Source of the DNA: Acidobacteriota bacterium | Lineage (GTDB): Bacteria > Acidobacteriota > Thermoanaerobaculia > Gp7-AA8 | DNA length: 64,000 nt | Reading direction: 5' to 3' | Assembly (NCBI GenBank): GCA_021325515.1 | Contig: JAJPHC010000035.1 | Location: forward strand, 1-64,000 | Shown: piece by piece, positions 27,096 to 36,157 of the stretch | How the letters are laid out: each line of letters opens with the position of its first letter | Numbering within the stretch: the stretch's first letter is position 1 | Notes under the pieces: model-generated | The model's database searches: none | Told to the model about the DNA's origin: nothing | The model's input: only the letters and a program-made list of their open reading frames with translations | Program-made: the position numbers and the translations under genes

Positions 27096-27121
27096 TCCTT
27101 CTCTCCTTCTGTTGCCTTTCG

Positions 27122-27143
27122 GGGCAGGCGAGGGCGCCTGTCC
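27122..27143. repeat. Hairpin between aceB and aceA
   Basis: GGGCAGGCG (27122-27130) and CGCCTGTCC (27135-27143) pair, with one G-U wobble on one strand, around the loop AGGG, directly at the aceB stop codon. There is no U-tract. It could be a dispersed palindrome or could set the aceB:aceA mRNA ratio. Confidence 0.55.
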
Positions 27144-28726
27144 TACATGTCTTTGATCAATTCCTGGTATGCGGGGATCGTCAAAAAATCAGCGAGCTCT
27201 TCGCTGACGATGAGTTGATGAAAGATGCGCGCTGCGCGATCGACGTTCTTCTGATCCGCGATCTTCGCCAGCTCTTCGTCGCGGATCTGCTCGTAGAGCT
27301 CGCGCGTGAACGCGCGGCCGTCGGCGAGCGTCGCGTGGTGATGAAGCCACTGCCAGAGTTGCGTGCGCGAGATCTCCGCGGTCGCCGCGTCTTCCATCAG
27401 GTTGTAGAGCGGCACCGCGCCGTGACCATCGAGCCACGCCGCGAGATAGAGAATCCCGACGTTGATGTTCTGGCGCACGCCCTGCTCGGTGATCGCCCCG
27501 GAAGGAATCTCGAGCAGGCCGCTGTGACGAGCGGACGAGACGTCCGCTCCCCTCTTCTTGCTGATCTGGTTCTTCGAAGGCATGTGCTCATCGAACACTT
27601 CCTTCGCAACCTGCACGAGTCCGGGATGCGCGACCCAGGTACCGTCGTGTCCCGCCTTCACTTCGCGCAGCTTGTCGGCGCGCACTTTCGCGATCGCGGC
27701 ATCATTCGCGGCAGGATCGTTCTTGATCGGAATGAACGCGGCCATGCCGCCCATCGCGTGGATGCCGCGGCGATGGCACGTCTCGATCAGCAGATCGACA
27801 TACGCGGCGAGGAACGCCTTGTCCATCGTGATCGACGCGCGATCCGGCGTCAGGAAGTTCGGATGCGCTCTGAACTTCTTGATGAACGAGAAGATGTAAT
27901 CCCAGCGCCCGCAGTTGAGGCCCGCGGAGTGATCGCGCAGTTCCCAAAGGATCTCGTTCATCTCGAACGCGGCGAGGATCGTCTCGATGAGCACCGTGGC
28001 GCGGATCGAGCCGTGCGGAATGCCGAGCGCTTTCTGCGCGTGCGTGAAGACGTCGTTCCAGAGGCGCGCCTCGAGGTGCGACTCCATCTTCGGCAGATAG
28101 AAGTACGGTCCCGTGCCGCGCGCGAGCAGCTCCTTCGCGTTGTGGAAGAAGTAGAGCCCGAAGTCGAAGAGCGAGGCGCTCACCGGCTTCCCGTCGACGA
28201 GCAGATGCTGCTCGACGAGATGCCAGCCGCGCGGGCGGACGAGCAGCGTCGCCGTCCGGTCGTTCAACCGGTACTGCTTCCCGTTCGCTTCGAACGTGAT
28301 CGTGCGGCGCACCGCATCGATGAGGTTGATCTGCCCTTCGATGTTGTTGGCCCACACCGGCGAGTTCGCGTCTTCGAAGTCGGCCATGAAGACGTTCGCG
28401 CCGGAGTTCAGCGCGTTGATGATCATCTTGCGGTCGACGGGACCGGTGATCTCCACGCGCCGGTCTTCGAGATCGGCAGGAATCGGAGCGACGGTCCATT
28501 CGGATTCGCGGATCTCACGCGTCTCCGGGAGGAAGTCCGGGAGCTCTCCCGCATCGATTCGCAGCTTGCGCGCTTCGCGCTTCGCGAGCAGCTCTTCGCG
28601 GCGCGCATTGAACGTTCTCTGCAGTTCCGCAACGAACGCCAGCGCCTCGGGCGTCAGGATCCGCTCGTACTCCGAGCGCTGCTCCCCTTTCACATCGACG
28701 CCGTCGATCTCTGTCATAGCAACCAT
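27143..28726 (-). CDS. aceB: Malate synthase A
   Basis: The 527-residue enzyme condenses glyoxylate with acetyl-CoA to malate, the second step of the shunt. Family blocks are evident: [50 protein letters not shown] and [14 protein letters not shown]. Length matches the A isoform. ATG 28726 or 28717 may be the start; neither has a good Shine-Dalgarno sequence. Inside the gene, 27529-27549 form a perfect 9-bp-arm hairpin encoding [11 protein letters not shown], about two residues longer than the usual sequence at that point, so a small palindromic element may have been absorbed. Confidence 0.97.
   Translation of the reverse strand: MVAMTEIDGVDVKGEQRSEYERILTPEALAFVAELQRTFNARREELLAKREARKLRIDAGELPDFLPETREIRESEWTVAPIPADLEDRRVEITGPVDRKMIINALNSGANVFMADFEDANSPVWANNIEGQINLIDAVRRTITFEANGKQYRLNDRTATLLVRPRGWHLVEQHLLVDGKPVSASLFDFGLYFFHNAKELLARGTGPYFYLPKMESHLEARLWNDVFTHAQKALGIPHGSIRATVLIETILAAFEMNEILWELRDHSAGLNCGRWDYIFSFIKKFRAHPNFLTPDRASITMDKAFLAAYVDLLIETCHRRGIHAMGGMAAFIPIKNDPAANDAAIAKVRADKLREVKAGHDGTWVAHPGLVQVAKEVFDEHMPSKNQISKKRGADVSSARHSGLLEIPSGAITEQGVRQNINVGILYLAAWLDGHGAVPLYNLMEDAATAEISRTQLWQWLHHHATLADGRAFTRELYEQIRDEELAKIADQKNVDRAARIFHQLIVSEELADFLTIPAYQELIKDM
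27529..27549. repeat. Palindrome inside aceB
   Basis: GAGCGGACG and CGTCCGCTC flank the 3-base loop AGA within the coding sequence, in frame and without a stop. It looks like an intergenic palindromic repeat that has inserted in a tolerated loop of the enzyme. Confidence 0.5.
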
Positions 28727-28773
28727 GTAACAATGATGAGCAGCACTCGCGCCAAGGTCAATAAGTTTAGCTA

Positions 28774-28839
28774 TTACAACGTGTTAGCGTGTCTACACTT
28801 GTAAAATCACGGTTGTAAATTTGCAAAGCGTTGTAAAAT
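28774..28839. promoter_or_regulatory. Candidate operator/promoter region between aceB and its regulator
   Basis: TTGTAAA occurs three times on the plus strand (28799, 28813, 28831) and GTTGTAA once on the minus strand (28774-28780). In the middle is TTTGCAAAG (28820-28828), whose reverse complement CTTTGCAAA matches the core of the RamB site known from Corynebacterium glyoxylate genes. TAAAAT at 28834-28839 could be a -10 box for the regulator gene. The region is strikingly AT-rich for this genome. Binding by the adjacent regulator is inference. Confidence 0.6.
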
Positions 28840-28861
28840 GCGCAACGTGTAGAGCCGCACC

Positions 28862-30349
28862 ATGTCCAGCAATCTCAAGCTCGGTGCCAAAGTCCGCGCG
28901 CTGCGCCGCAAGGAAGGTCTCTCCCAGACGGATCTCGCCGGACGGCTCGACATCTCGCCGAGCTACCTCAACCTCATCGAGCACAATCAGCGGCCGCTGC
29001 CGGCGCATCTGCTGCTCAAGGTCGCGCAGACGTTCAACGTCGACTTCGCCACATTCGCCGACGACACACAGTCACGGCTCGCGGGCGATCTGCAGGAGAT
29101 CTTCGGCGATCCGCTCTTCGAAGAGCATCCGGTGACGACGAACGATGTGCGTGAGCTCGCCGAGAACGGCCAGGCTTCGCGCGCGATCATCGCGCTCTAT
29201 CACGCGTATCGCGCGCAGATGGAGTCGGCGCGCGCACTTGCGGCGAAGGTGTACGACGGCCGCGATTTTCACGGCGTCAATCCGGCGCACCTGCCGTCGG
29301 AAGAAGTCAACGACGTGATCCAGCACAACATGAATTACTTCCCGGAGCTGGAGGCCGCGGCGGAGGATGTCGCGCGCAAGGCGAAGCTCGACCGGACGGA
29401 TCTCTACAGCTCGATGCTCGGCTACCTTCGCCACGAGCACGGCATCACCGTCGTGCTGACGCCGGTGGGCCGCAACGGGAGCACGGTGCGCCGCTACGAT
29501 CCCGACCGCAAACTGCTCGAGCTCTCCGAGGTGCTGCCGCCGTGGAGCAGACACTTCCAGCTCGCGCACCAGATCGGACTGCTCGCGGCGCAACCTGTGA
29601 TCGACGCGATCATCGCCCGCTCGCAGTCGCATCTCACGACACCCGATTCGATCAAGCTCTGCCGCATCGCGCTGGCGAACTGTTTCGCCGCCGCGTTTCT
29701 GATGCCGTACGACGAGTTCCTCCGCTTCGCGGAAGAAGTGCGCTACGACATCGAGTTGCTGCAGCATCACTACACGGCGAGCTGGGAGCAGGTCTGCCAT
29801 CGCCTCACGACGCTGCGCAAACCGAGCGCGCCGGGAGTGCCGTTTCACTTCGTGCGGGTCGACATCGCAGGCAACATCTCGAAGCGCTTCAGCGGCACCG
29901 GCATCCGCTTCGCGCGCTTCTCGGGCTCCTGTCCGCGCTGGGACGTGCACGCCGCGTTTCTCACGCCGGGCCGCGTCCGGACGCAGCTCTCGAAGATGCC
30001 CGACGGCACCGCCTACTTCTGCATCGCACGGACGATCCGCAAGAGCTTCGGCTATCAGTCGGGCGACGCGCTGATGGCGGTCGGCATCGGCTGTCCCGTC
30101 AACGACGCGCGCAACATCGTCTACGCCGACGGCTACGACCTCGACAACCTCGACGCCGCCGTGCCGATCGGCACCACCTGCCGCCTCTGCGAGCGGACCG
30201 ATTGCGATCAGCGCGCGTTCCCCGCGCTGCAGTCGAACATCACGGTCGACGAGAATGTGCGCGGGCGTTCGTTCTACGCACCCAGCGGCGCGGACATTCC
30301 GCTTCCCCAACCATCCGCTGCACCCGCCAGGAAATCGCGAAAGCGATAA
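28862..30349 (+). CDS. RamB/ScfR-type XRE-family transcriptional regulator
   Basis: The 495-residue protein has an N-terminal XRE helix-turn-helix (residues ~8-62, LSQTDLAGRLDISPSYLNLIE), a middle IrrE/ImmA-like region (about 190-300, HFQLAHQIGLLA and CFAAAFLMP; the usual HExxH is replaced by HQIGL) and a C-terminal short-chain fatty-acid-sensing-type domain with four Cys (CRLCERTDC) near 450. This is the RamB/PrpR/ScfR class that controls acetate, propionate and glyoxylate genes through acyl-CoA signals. It is divergent from aceB and probably regulates it and itself. Confidence 0.88.
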   Translation: MSSNLKLGAKVRALRRKEGLSQTDLAGRLDISPSYLNLIEHNQRPLPAHLLLKVAQTFNVDFATFADDTQSRLAGDLQEIFGDPLFEEHPVTTNDVRELAENGQASRAIIALYHAYRAQMESARALAAKVYDGRDFHGVNPAHLPSEEVNDVIQHNMNYFPELEAAAEDVARKAKLDRTDLYSSMLGYLRHEHGITVVLTPVGRNGSTVRRYDPDRKLLELSEVLPPWSRHFQLAHQIGLLAAQPVIDAIIARSQSHLTTPDSIKLCRIALANCFAAAFLMPYDEFLRFAEEVRYDIELLQHHYTASWEQVCHRLTTLRKPSAPGVPFHFVRVDIAGNISKRFSGTGIRFARFSGSCPRWDVHAAFLTPGRVRTQLSKMPDGTAYFCIARTIRKSFGYQSGDALMAVGIGCPVNDARNIVYADGYDLDNLDAAVPIGTTCRLCERTDCDQRAFPALQSNITVDENVRGRSFYAPSGADIPLPQPSAAPARKSRKR

Positions 30350-30387
30350 CGGGAAACCTTTTCCGCGGGCCGCCGTCACATCGGGCA

Positions 30388-31626
30388 ATGAGACGCACCG
30401 CCTTTCTTCTCCTCACGCTCATCCCCTTCTTCGCCTCGGCACAGGAGCTCGAATCGCTGAGCGGAATCCGGCTGAACTTCTCCGCGCCATCGGCGCGCGC
30501 CGCGGGAATGGGTGGTGCGACGGCCGCGATCTTCGACGCCGCTTCCGTTTCCGAGAATCCCGCAGCGATCGCCGAGGCCCGGCGCAGCGTGACGGTCGAA
30601 GCGCGCCATCAGAGCGTCGAACGCAACTTCATCGATGGAGTCGATGACGGCCTCTCGACGACGAGCCGGCGCGATGCGCGCCAGCAGCTCAGCCGCCTGA
30701 CGCTGACGCAGCCTCTCGCACACGGCACGGTCTCTCTGATGTACGACGAGCCGCTGAACGCGCACAGCGATACGCGCTCGCTCTTCACCAGCATGATTCC
30801 GGTGCCGGTGCTCGTCGATGGCGGCAAGATCGTCGGCGGCCCGCACAACGCAGCGAAGCACGTCTGCCAGCAGTGCTGGGGGACTCAGATTCCCGTCCCC
30901 GTCGCGCTCAACGCCAACGCGAATCTTCGCCTGCGGAAGTACGGCGTTGCCTCCGCCTGGACCCGCGGCGCACTCGCTTATGGCGCGTCCGTCCAGTACC
31001 ACCGGCTCGATCAGGACACGAAAACGACTTCGGTCACGATCGAGAATCCCATCGAGACCTCGCACGATCATTCGTTCACGTACGCGCTCGGTGCGATCTG
31101 GACGATCACCGAGCACACGCGCCTCGCCGCGAGCTACGACTCCGCGGCCGCATTTACGAGCCGCCGGTCGGGGACGCTGGTCATCCTTCCCGCGGAGAGA
31201 ACGTTCCGCACGCCCGCCACGCTGCGAACCGGCGTCGCCGTCGATCTCACGCCGAACATCACGTTCGCAGCAGACGTCGTGCATGTCGGCTACAAGGCGA
31301 TGGCGAATCGCGATCATGAAGAGCGCTCGCCATATCACTCCGCGTCGTATCACGATGCCGTGGAGCTCCATGCGGGAACGGAGTGGCGCGTATCGCCGAA
31401 GCTGGCGGTGCGTGCCGGCTTCTGGCGCGATCCCGCGCATCACCTCGAGTCGCGCCACTGGACGGCCTACTTCGAGTGGCCCGAAATGCTCGGCATCATC
31501 GACACCAACGAGAAGCACGTCACCGCCGGCGCGACGATCGGAAGCGGACGCGCACGCCTCAACGCGGCATTCGATCGAGGATCGAAGAGCACGACATCCT
31601 CGATCGGGATCGAAAGCTCGTTCTAG
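30388..31626 (+). CDS. Outer-membrane beta-barrel protein (OmpP1/FadL-like)
   Basis: The 412-residue protein has a signal peptide (about 1-18, FFASAQ), then a start typical of FadL/PorV-like barrels: NFSAPSARAAGMGGATAAIFD and SENPAAIAEA. The rest is amphipathic beta strands ending in an aromatic C-terminal residue (IGIESSF), as outer-membrane barrels do. Such proteins carry hydrophobic substrates or assist export. It follows the regulator gene by 38 bases in the same direction. A fatty-acid uptake role would fit the neighbouring glyoxylate shunt but is unproven. Confidence 0.75.
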   Translation: MRRTAFLLLTLIPFFASAQELESLSGIRLNFSAPSARAAGMGGATAAIFDAASVSENPAAIAEARRSVTVEARHQSVERNFIDGVDDGLSTTSRRDARQQLSRLTLTQPLAHGTVSLMYDEPLNAHSDTRSLFTSMIPVPVLVDGGKIVGGPHNAAKHVCQQCWGTQIPVPVALNANANLRLRKYGVASAWTRGALAYGASVQYHRLDQDTKTTSVTIENPIETSHDHSFTYALGAIWTITEHTRLAASYDSAAAFTSRRSGTLVILPAERTFRTPATLRTGVAVDLTPNITFAADVVHVGYKAMANRDHEERSPYHSASYHDAVELHAGTEWRVSPKLAVRAGFWRDPAHHLESRHWTAYFEWPEMLGIIDTNEKHVTAGATIGSGRARLNAAFDRGSKSTTSSIGIESSF

Positions 31627-31644
31627 TGCTCTGTCCTCGGAGCA

Positions 31645-31878
31645 CTACGTTCCGAAGCGGTACTGCAGCGCTCTCCGGATCTCGTCGAGCTCCTGCGATT
31701 CGCCGGCGCCGAGCGGCTTGGCGATCTCGATCGGCTTCACGTCGTCGTTCACGAACGTGATCACCGCGTAGTCGGCGCCGGGAGGCTCGATCACATCCGC
31801 GATCTCCGACGCATCGCGTCCGATCTCACCCATTGCTTCACGAGCCATCCGCCGGACGCGATCCTCGAAGTCAGTCAT
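31645..31878 (-). CDS. Small acidic hypothetical protein, 77 aa
   Basis: The product is soluble, acidic and predicted alpha/beta, with segments EAMGEIGRDASEIADV and ELDEIRRALQYRFGT. The family is not recognised. It is probably its own unit. The Rho-independent terminator of the gene to the right (31894-31919) lies just upstream of its start. Confidence 0.55.
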   Translation of the reverse strand: MTDFEDRVRRMAREAMGEIGRDASEIADVIEPPGADYAVITFVNDDVKPIEIAKPLGAGESQELDEIRRALQYRFGT

Positions 31879-31893
31879 GCGGAGCCTATAAAC

Positions 31894-31919
31894 AAAAAGC
31901 CCGCCATTCCTGGCGGGCT
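31894..31919 (-). terminator. Rho-independent terminator of the bacilliredoxin gene
   Basis: AGCCCGCCA and TGGCGGGCT (31898-31919) form a perfect 9-bp stem with loop TTCC. Read on the minus strand it is followed by TTTTTGTTT. It lies 29 bases downstream of the bacilliredoxin stop. Confidence 0.88.
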
Positions 31920-31947
31920 CAATCCCGTTGGCTGTTGCCTGTTGCCG

Positions 31948-32376
31948 TTATGCGGTCGCTTTCGCGCAGTACTGATCGAACGCGGCCGTAAGTTCCGCGG
32001 CGATATCCTCGGGGCCGCGGCCTTCGATGTTCCAGCGCTCCAGCATCTTCACCACCTGGCCGTCGCGCAGGAGCGCGATCGACGGCGAGGAGGGGCGGTA
32101 GCCGACGAAGTACTCGCGCGCACGCGCGGTCGCTTCGCGGTCGTTGCCGGCGAACACCGTGATCATCTTGTCCGGCCGCACGCTGTGGCGAAGGGCCATC
32201 GCCACACCGGGACGCGCCATGCCGGCCGCGCATCCGCAGACCGAGTTCACGACTACGAGCACGGTCCCCTTCTTCTCGCCGAGGACGGCATCCACTTCCG
32301 CCGCGGTCTTCGTCTCCTGAATCCCGAGCCGCGTCAGCTCCTGCCGCATCGGCGTAACGATCATCTCGTCATACAT
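31948..32376 (-). CDS. BrxA/BrxB-family bacilliredoxin
   Basis: The 142-residue protein has the CGC motif in NSVCGCAAGMARPG near residue 47 and the family blocks MYDEMIVTPMRQELT and ERWNIEGRGPEDIA. Bacilliredoxins (YphP/YqiW) remove bacillithiol from mixed disulfides in the cytoplasm, or act as general disulfide reductases in species lacking bacillithiol. GGAGG precedes ATG 32376 by nine bases, and a terminator follows the gene, so it is probably monocistronic. Confidence 0.92.
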   Translation of the reverse strand: MYDEMIVTPMRQELTRLGIQETKTAAEVDAVLGEKKGTVLVVVNSVCGCAAGMARPGVAMALRHSVRPDKMITVFAGNDREATARAREYFVGYRPSSPSIALLRDGQVVKMLERWNIEGRGPEDIAAELTAAFDQYCAKATA

Positions 32377-32488
32377 TCGAGTAATCCTCCGTTCGAAGGG
32401 TCAGTAACACGGATCGCAGCCGATGTCATCCCAGGGGCGGGCGGCCCAGGCAACAGGAGAGGGTTCTCCTGCTGCCTGTTGCTCTGCC

Positions 32489-33922
32489 TCAGTGTCTTCC
32501 CGTCTCGTTCACCTCGATCGAGTTCACCATCGAGTTGAGGACTCCGCGGTAGCGGCCGGCCTCCTGCTCGGGTGTGACGAAGAGCATGTAGATCAGATGA
32601 TCATCCGCAAGCTGCCGCGTCACGACCGTGACTCGCTCGTTGATGCCGGTGTTGGGATTCCGGCCGTGCAGACTCACCGCGAGCGCCTGCCCGCCATTCA
32701 CGTTCAGCCTCTGGCTCGTGCCGCTGATGACGGACAGATGCGGGCTGTCGTGCACGATCTGGTTGAGCAGATCGTTCGTCGCGGTCGTCAGCGTCACATT
32801 CCCGCCGTTGTTGTCGAAGGGGGCGTAGTGATTGATGATCGCGCCGTAGACGACTTCGTTCCGGCCGTTCACATCGCCGACTCCGCCCTGCGGCGCGATC
32901 ATCGCGCCCGTCGAGCCGCTCTCATACACCTGCCAGTTCGATGGATACGCGATCCGGTAGAGGCCGCTGCGATTCGTGTAGCTGCGCAGCGAAGCGGATG
33001 GCGCGGGGACATTGACATCCATCGAGCTGTTGCTCGTCATCGACGGCTGCCGGCGTCCCGACTGCGGCCCCGAGCGCGCGATCTGCTCCGTCGTCGGAGC
33101 GGAACCGTATCCGCGCAGACGCGCCTGCACGTTGCGCAGCTCGGCGACGTTCGTCGTCGGCGTCGCGCTGACGCGCAGCATCTGCTGTTCGCGCTGAATG
33201 CGCGCGATGCGGTCGGGCGGCGCGGGGTGATCCGACAGCCAGTTCGTCTTCTTCGATTGATCGACCGACTCCAGCGTCTTGAAGAAACTCACCATGTCCG
33301 CCGGTGAATAGCCCGAGGCGGCGAGGATCTGCGAGCCGCGCACGTCGGCCTGCGTCTCGAGTTCGCGGCTGTACTTGAGGAACAGCACGTTGAGACCGAA
33401 GCCGCCCACTTCGTTGATGATGTTCGCCGCTCCGGCGCCGACGTGACCGCCGAGCAGCCCGCCGAGAATCGAGAGTCCGGCCTGCGCGGCATACGCCTTC
33501 GACGCCTGATGCGTTCCATGCCGCAGCGCGACGTGCGAGATCTCATGCGCCAGCACGCCGGCCACTTCCCCTTCATTGCGCGCCTGATCGAGCACGCCGC
33601 GATTCACGTAGACGAAACCGCCCGGCAGCGCGAACGCATTGATGTCGGACGCGTTCACCACGCGAAACTGATACTGGAAATTCGGACCGCCGGCATTCGC
33701 CGCCAGCCTCTGGCCGATTCGATTGACGTAGTTCTGGACCGCGCTGTCGCGAAGAATCGGCAATTGCTGCTCCGCCTGCGCAGCCGACTGCTGTCCGACT
33801 TCCACATCCTGTTCGGCGGAAAAAAGGTTGAAGCCCGGTTTGACTTTGGTCTGCGCCAGGGCAATGCCCGGCATCAGCATCACAGTCACGAGCACCGCAC
33901 TGAGTGTTCGTCTTGCAATCAT
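32489..33922 (-). CDS. M48-family periplasmic metalloprotease
   Basis: The 477-residue protein has a signal peptide (about 1-23, GIALAQ), an M48 domain with HEISHVALRHG near residue 127, the third Glu ligand in RELETQADVRG near 187, and conserved PADM/WLSDHP-PP-RI blocks. The C-terminal ~190 residues form an extra domain without a clear name (residues ~290-470). It resembles BepA/LoiP-like proteases that check outer-membrane protein assembly. It lies three bases downstream of the PQQ-dehydrogenase-like gene stop and is probably cotranscribed with it. Confidence 0.9.
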   Translation of the reverse strand: MIARRTLSAVLVTVMLMPGIALAQTKVKPGFNLFSAEQDVEVGQQSAAQAEQQLPILRDSAVQNYVNRIGQRLAANAGGPNFQYQFRVVNASDINAFALPGGFVYVNRGVLDQARNEGEVAGVLAHEISHVALRHGTHQASKAYAAQAGLSILGGLLGGHVGAGAANIINEVGGFGLNVLFLKYSRELETQADVRGSQILAASGYSPADMVSFFKTLESVDQSKKTNWLSDHPAPPDRIARIQREQQMLRVSATPTTNVAELRNVQARLRGYGSAPTTEQIARSGPQSGRRQPSMTSNSSMDVNVPAPSASLRSYTNRSGLYRIAYPSNWQVYESGSTGAMIAPQGGVGDVNGRNEVVYGAIINHYAPFDNNGGNVTLTTATNDLLNQIVHDSPHLSVISGTSQRLNVNGGQALAVSLHGRNPNTGINERVTVVTRQLADDHLIYMLFVTPEQEAGRYRGVLNSMVNSIEVNETGRH

Positions 33923-33925
33923 TAC

Positions 33926-34939
33926 CTAGTGACCTCCCACCTTCACCACTCGCAATCTTGGGGCCGGAGTTGCGAGGTGATAGATGGAAGTGCCGGTCGT
34001 GAAGTACAGCTCGCCATCGGAGCGCTCGGCAAGATCAATGATGAAGCCGGTCTCATGATCAATGACTGCAATTGGATCGGGCAGCGGCCGGGCGTCCTCA
34101 TCAGGAACCCAGAAGATCGCCTTCGCGACGAAGCTGCCGATGAGGTAGCCGTGGCTGAGCAGCCGGTTGCGCCCGCTGAGATGAACGACTCCTGTAGGTG
34201 CCACGATGCGCGGAAAAACGTACACCGGCGGCGTCGCGCCATCGATGGGCGGCTCGTTGCCCGCGGTGAAGGGCCAGCCGAGGTAAGCGCCTGATGCGAC
34301 GATGTTGATCTCGTCGTCGATCGCGTCGCCGTTGTCCGGCACGAACAACAATCCCTTCTCCGCATCGAATGCGAGATCGAACGGATTGCGAAGGCCGCGC
34401 GCGAACTGCTCGACTCGTCCGTCGGGATAGATCCGCCAGATCTTCCCGCCGTTCCACTCCGGCAGCGAGGCGATGAGACCTCCGCCGTAATCGCCGATCC
34501 CGACGAAGATCGAGCCATCCGCGGCGACACTCGGATTGCCTCCATGATGCTCCGCCGGCGTCTCCCTCCCCGGCAGCGTCACATCCCCAACAAAACGATG
34601 CACCTCGGTTTCCCGGCCCGTGGTGAGATCGATTTTCGAGATGACGTCATACGTCTGGCGCGGCGTCGTGTAGTGCACGACCGCAGTGTCGTCGTCGATG
34701 AGCGCCATGCCGAGGAGCCCGGAATTGCCGATGCTCACGGTGTTCACGTGCGAGACGAGCGTGCTCGCGCCGGTCGCCTCATCGAACCGGAACAGATCCC
34801 CCTGCGTGGTCGTGTAATAGATCGTGTTCCGCGAATTGATCGCAATGGAGCTCGCGAAACCGGAAGTGGTCCCGAGAAACTCGGGCCGCACACCCTGCAT
34901 CGTCGAGGCGAGAAGAAAAGGAAAAAGGAGATTCAGCAT
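33926..34939 (-). CDS. PQQ-dependent sugar dehydrogenase-like beta-propeller
   Basis: The 337-residue protein has a short signal (about 1-14, LLFPFLLAST). Its beta-propeller blocks are of the glucose/sorbosone dehydrogenase family: GIGDYGGG, RGLRNPFDLAFD, FVPDNGDAIDDEIN, YLGWPF and a C-terminal DLAERSDGELYFTTG. Family members oxidise sugars with PQQ in the periplasm. Key PQQ-binding residues cannot be confirmed by eye, and many homologues are non-enzymatic. It is upstream of the M48 protease gene by three bases. Confidence 0.78.
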   Translation of the reverse strand: MLNLLFPFLLASTMQGVRPEFLGTTSGFASSIAINSRNTIYYTTTQGDLFRFDEATGASTLVSHVNTVSIGNSGLLGMALIDDDTAVVHYTTPRQTYDVISKIDLTTGRETEVHRFVGDVTLPGRETPAEHHGGNPSVAADGSIFVGIGDYGGGLIASLPEWNGGKIWRIYPDGRVEQFARGLRNPFDLAFDAEKGLLFVPDNGDAIDDEINIVASGAYLGWPFTAGNEPPIDGATPPVYVFPRIVAPTGVVHLSGRNRLLSHGYLIGSFVAKAIFWVPDEDARPLPDPIAVIDHETGFIIDLAERSDGELYFTTGTSIYHLATPAPRLRVVKVGGH

Positions 34940-34971
34940 CCAAAACGCCGAGGCAAGAACAAATCATGCCA

Positions 34972-35016
34972 CGTCCCATCCGTCCCATCCGTCCCATCGG
35001 TCCCATCGTCCCATCG
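34972..35016. repeat. 9-bp repeat array (copy 5)
   Basis: CGTCCCATC-type units are repeated about five times. There is one arm only, without an inverted partner. It lies between the divergent dehydrogenase-like and EamA genes and ends 28 bases before the EamA start. Confidence 0.75.
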
Positions 35017-35044
35017 CGAACGGCGAAGCCACTTCGCGTGTTTC

Positions 35045-36157
35045 ATGAGCATGAAGCACGATCGCTCCCTCGCCCTCTTCGCCTTTCTCATCGTCTGCAC
35101 CGTGTGGGGCACGACCTATCTCGCGATCCGCATCGCGGTGGAGACGATGCCGCCGGTGCTGCTCACCGGCATCCGCTACTCGGTCGCGGGCCTCGTCATG
35201 CTCGCGATCCTCGTTGCGAAAGGCGAGCGCATTCCGCGCCACCGCACGACGCTCGCCAACATCGCGATCGTCGGCACGCTGCTGATCGCCGGCGGCAATC
35301 TCGCTCTCGTATGGGCGGAGCAATACGTACCGAGCGGATTCGCAGCGCTGCTCGTCGCCGTCGGCCCCTTCTGGGCGACGACGCTGGAAGCGTTTCGCAG
35401 GGATGGGGAGCGCATCTCGCTTCGCAAGGCGATCGGAATGGTCATCGGATTCAGCGGCGTGGCGCTGCTCGTGACACCGCGCGGTGCCGGGCACGCATTC
35501 GACGCGCACTTTCTGGCCGGAGTGCTCGTCATCCAGTGCGGCGCCCTGGCGTGGCAGGCCGGCTCTGTGCACGGCCATCACACACTGGGCAGCGTCTCGC
35601 CGCTGATGTCTGCCGCGGTGCAGTCGCTGGTTGGGGGAATCCTGCTCGATGTCGCAGGCCTCGCCATCGGCGACGCATCGCGCTTTCATCCCAGCGCGCG
35701 CTCCGTCTACGCGCTCGCCTACCTCACCGTCTTCGGCTCGATCATCGCCTACAGCGCGTACACCTATGCGCTGTCGAAGCTGCCGGTGACGACGATGTCG
35801 CTCTACGCCTACGTCAATCCCGTCGTTGCCGTCCTCCTCGGATGGCTCGTGATGCACGAGCCGCTGACGAGGACCTCGATCATGGCCATGATCGTGATCC
35901 TCGCCGGGCTTGCGGTCGTGCAGACGAAGGGATCATTTCTGCGCGGGCACGTACGTCGGATCCTTCGAGTTGTTGTCGACGACGGAACCGTACGCGGTGA
36001 CGCGGCCCGTGCCGGCGATCACCTTCACGGTGATGCGCGCGTTGTACACATTGCCCGGAAGCATCTGGCTGAGGACGGAGCCGAGCTGCTTGAACTCGTT
36101 CCCCTGCAGCTCGACGGGAGCGGAGAGCGTCACCTTCGAGCCGGGAACGATCGCTGA
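35045..36157 (+). CDS. EamA/DMT-family transporter
   Basis: Residues 1-298 form a ten-helix drug/metabolite transporter with two EamA repeats (VWGTTYLAIRIAVETMPP at the start; SKLPVTTMSLYAYVNPVVAVLLGWL near 250). The predicted frame then continues about 72 more residues, rich in Arg and His, through DNA that is antisense to the end of the next gene (225-base overlap). Normal members end near 300 residues, so the extra tail is probably a run-on after loss of the original stop. It is likely an inner-membrane exporter or importer of unknown substrate. Confidence 0.85.
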   Translation: MSMKHDRSLALFAFLIVCTVWGTTYLAIRIAVETMPPVLLTGIRYSVAGLVMLAILVAKGERIPRHRTTLANIAIVGTLLIAGGNLALVWAEQYVPSGFAALLVAVGPFWATTLEAFRRDGERISLRKAIGMVIGFSGVALLVTPRGAGHAFDAHFLAGVLVIQCGALAWQAGSVHGHHTLGSVSPLMSAAVQSLVGGILLDVAGLAIGDASRFHPSARSVYALAYLTVFGSIIAYSAYTYALSKLPVTTMSLYAYVNPVVAVLLGWLVMHEPLTRTSIMAMIVILAGLAVVQTKGSFLRGHVRRILRVVVDDGTVRGDAARAGDHLHGDARVVHIARKHLAEDGAELLELVPLQLDGSGERHLRAGNDR

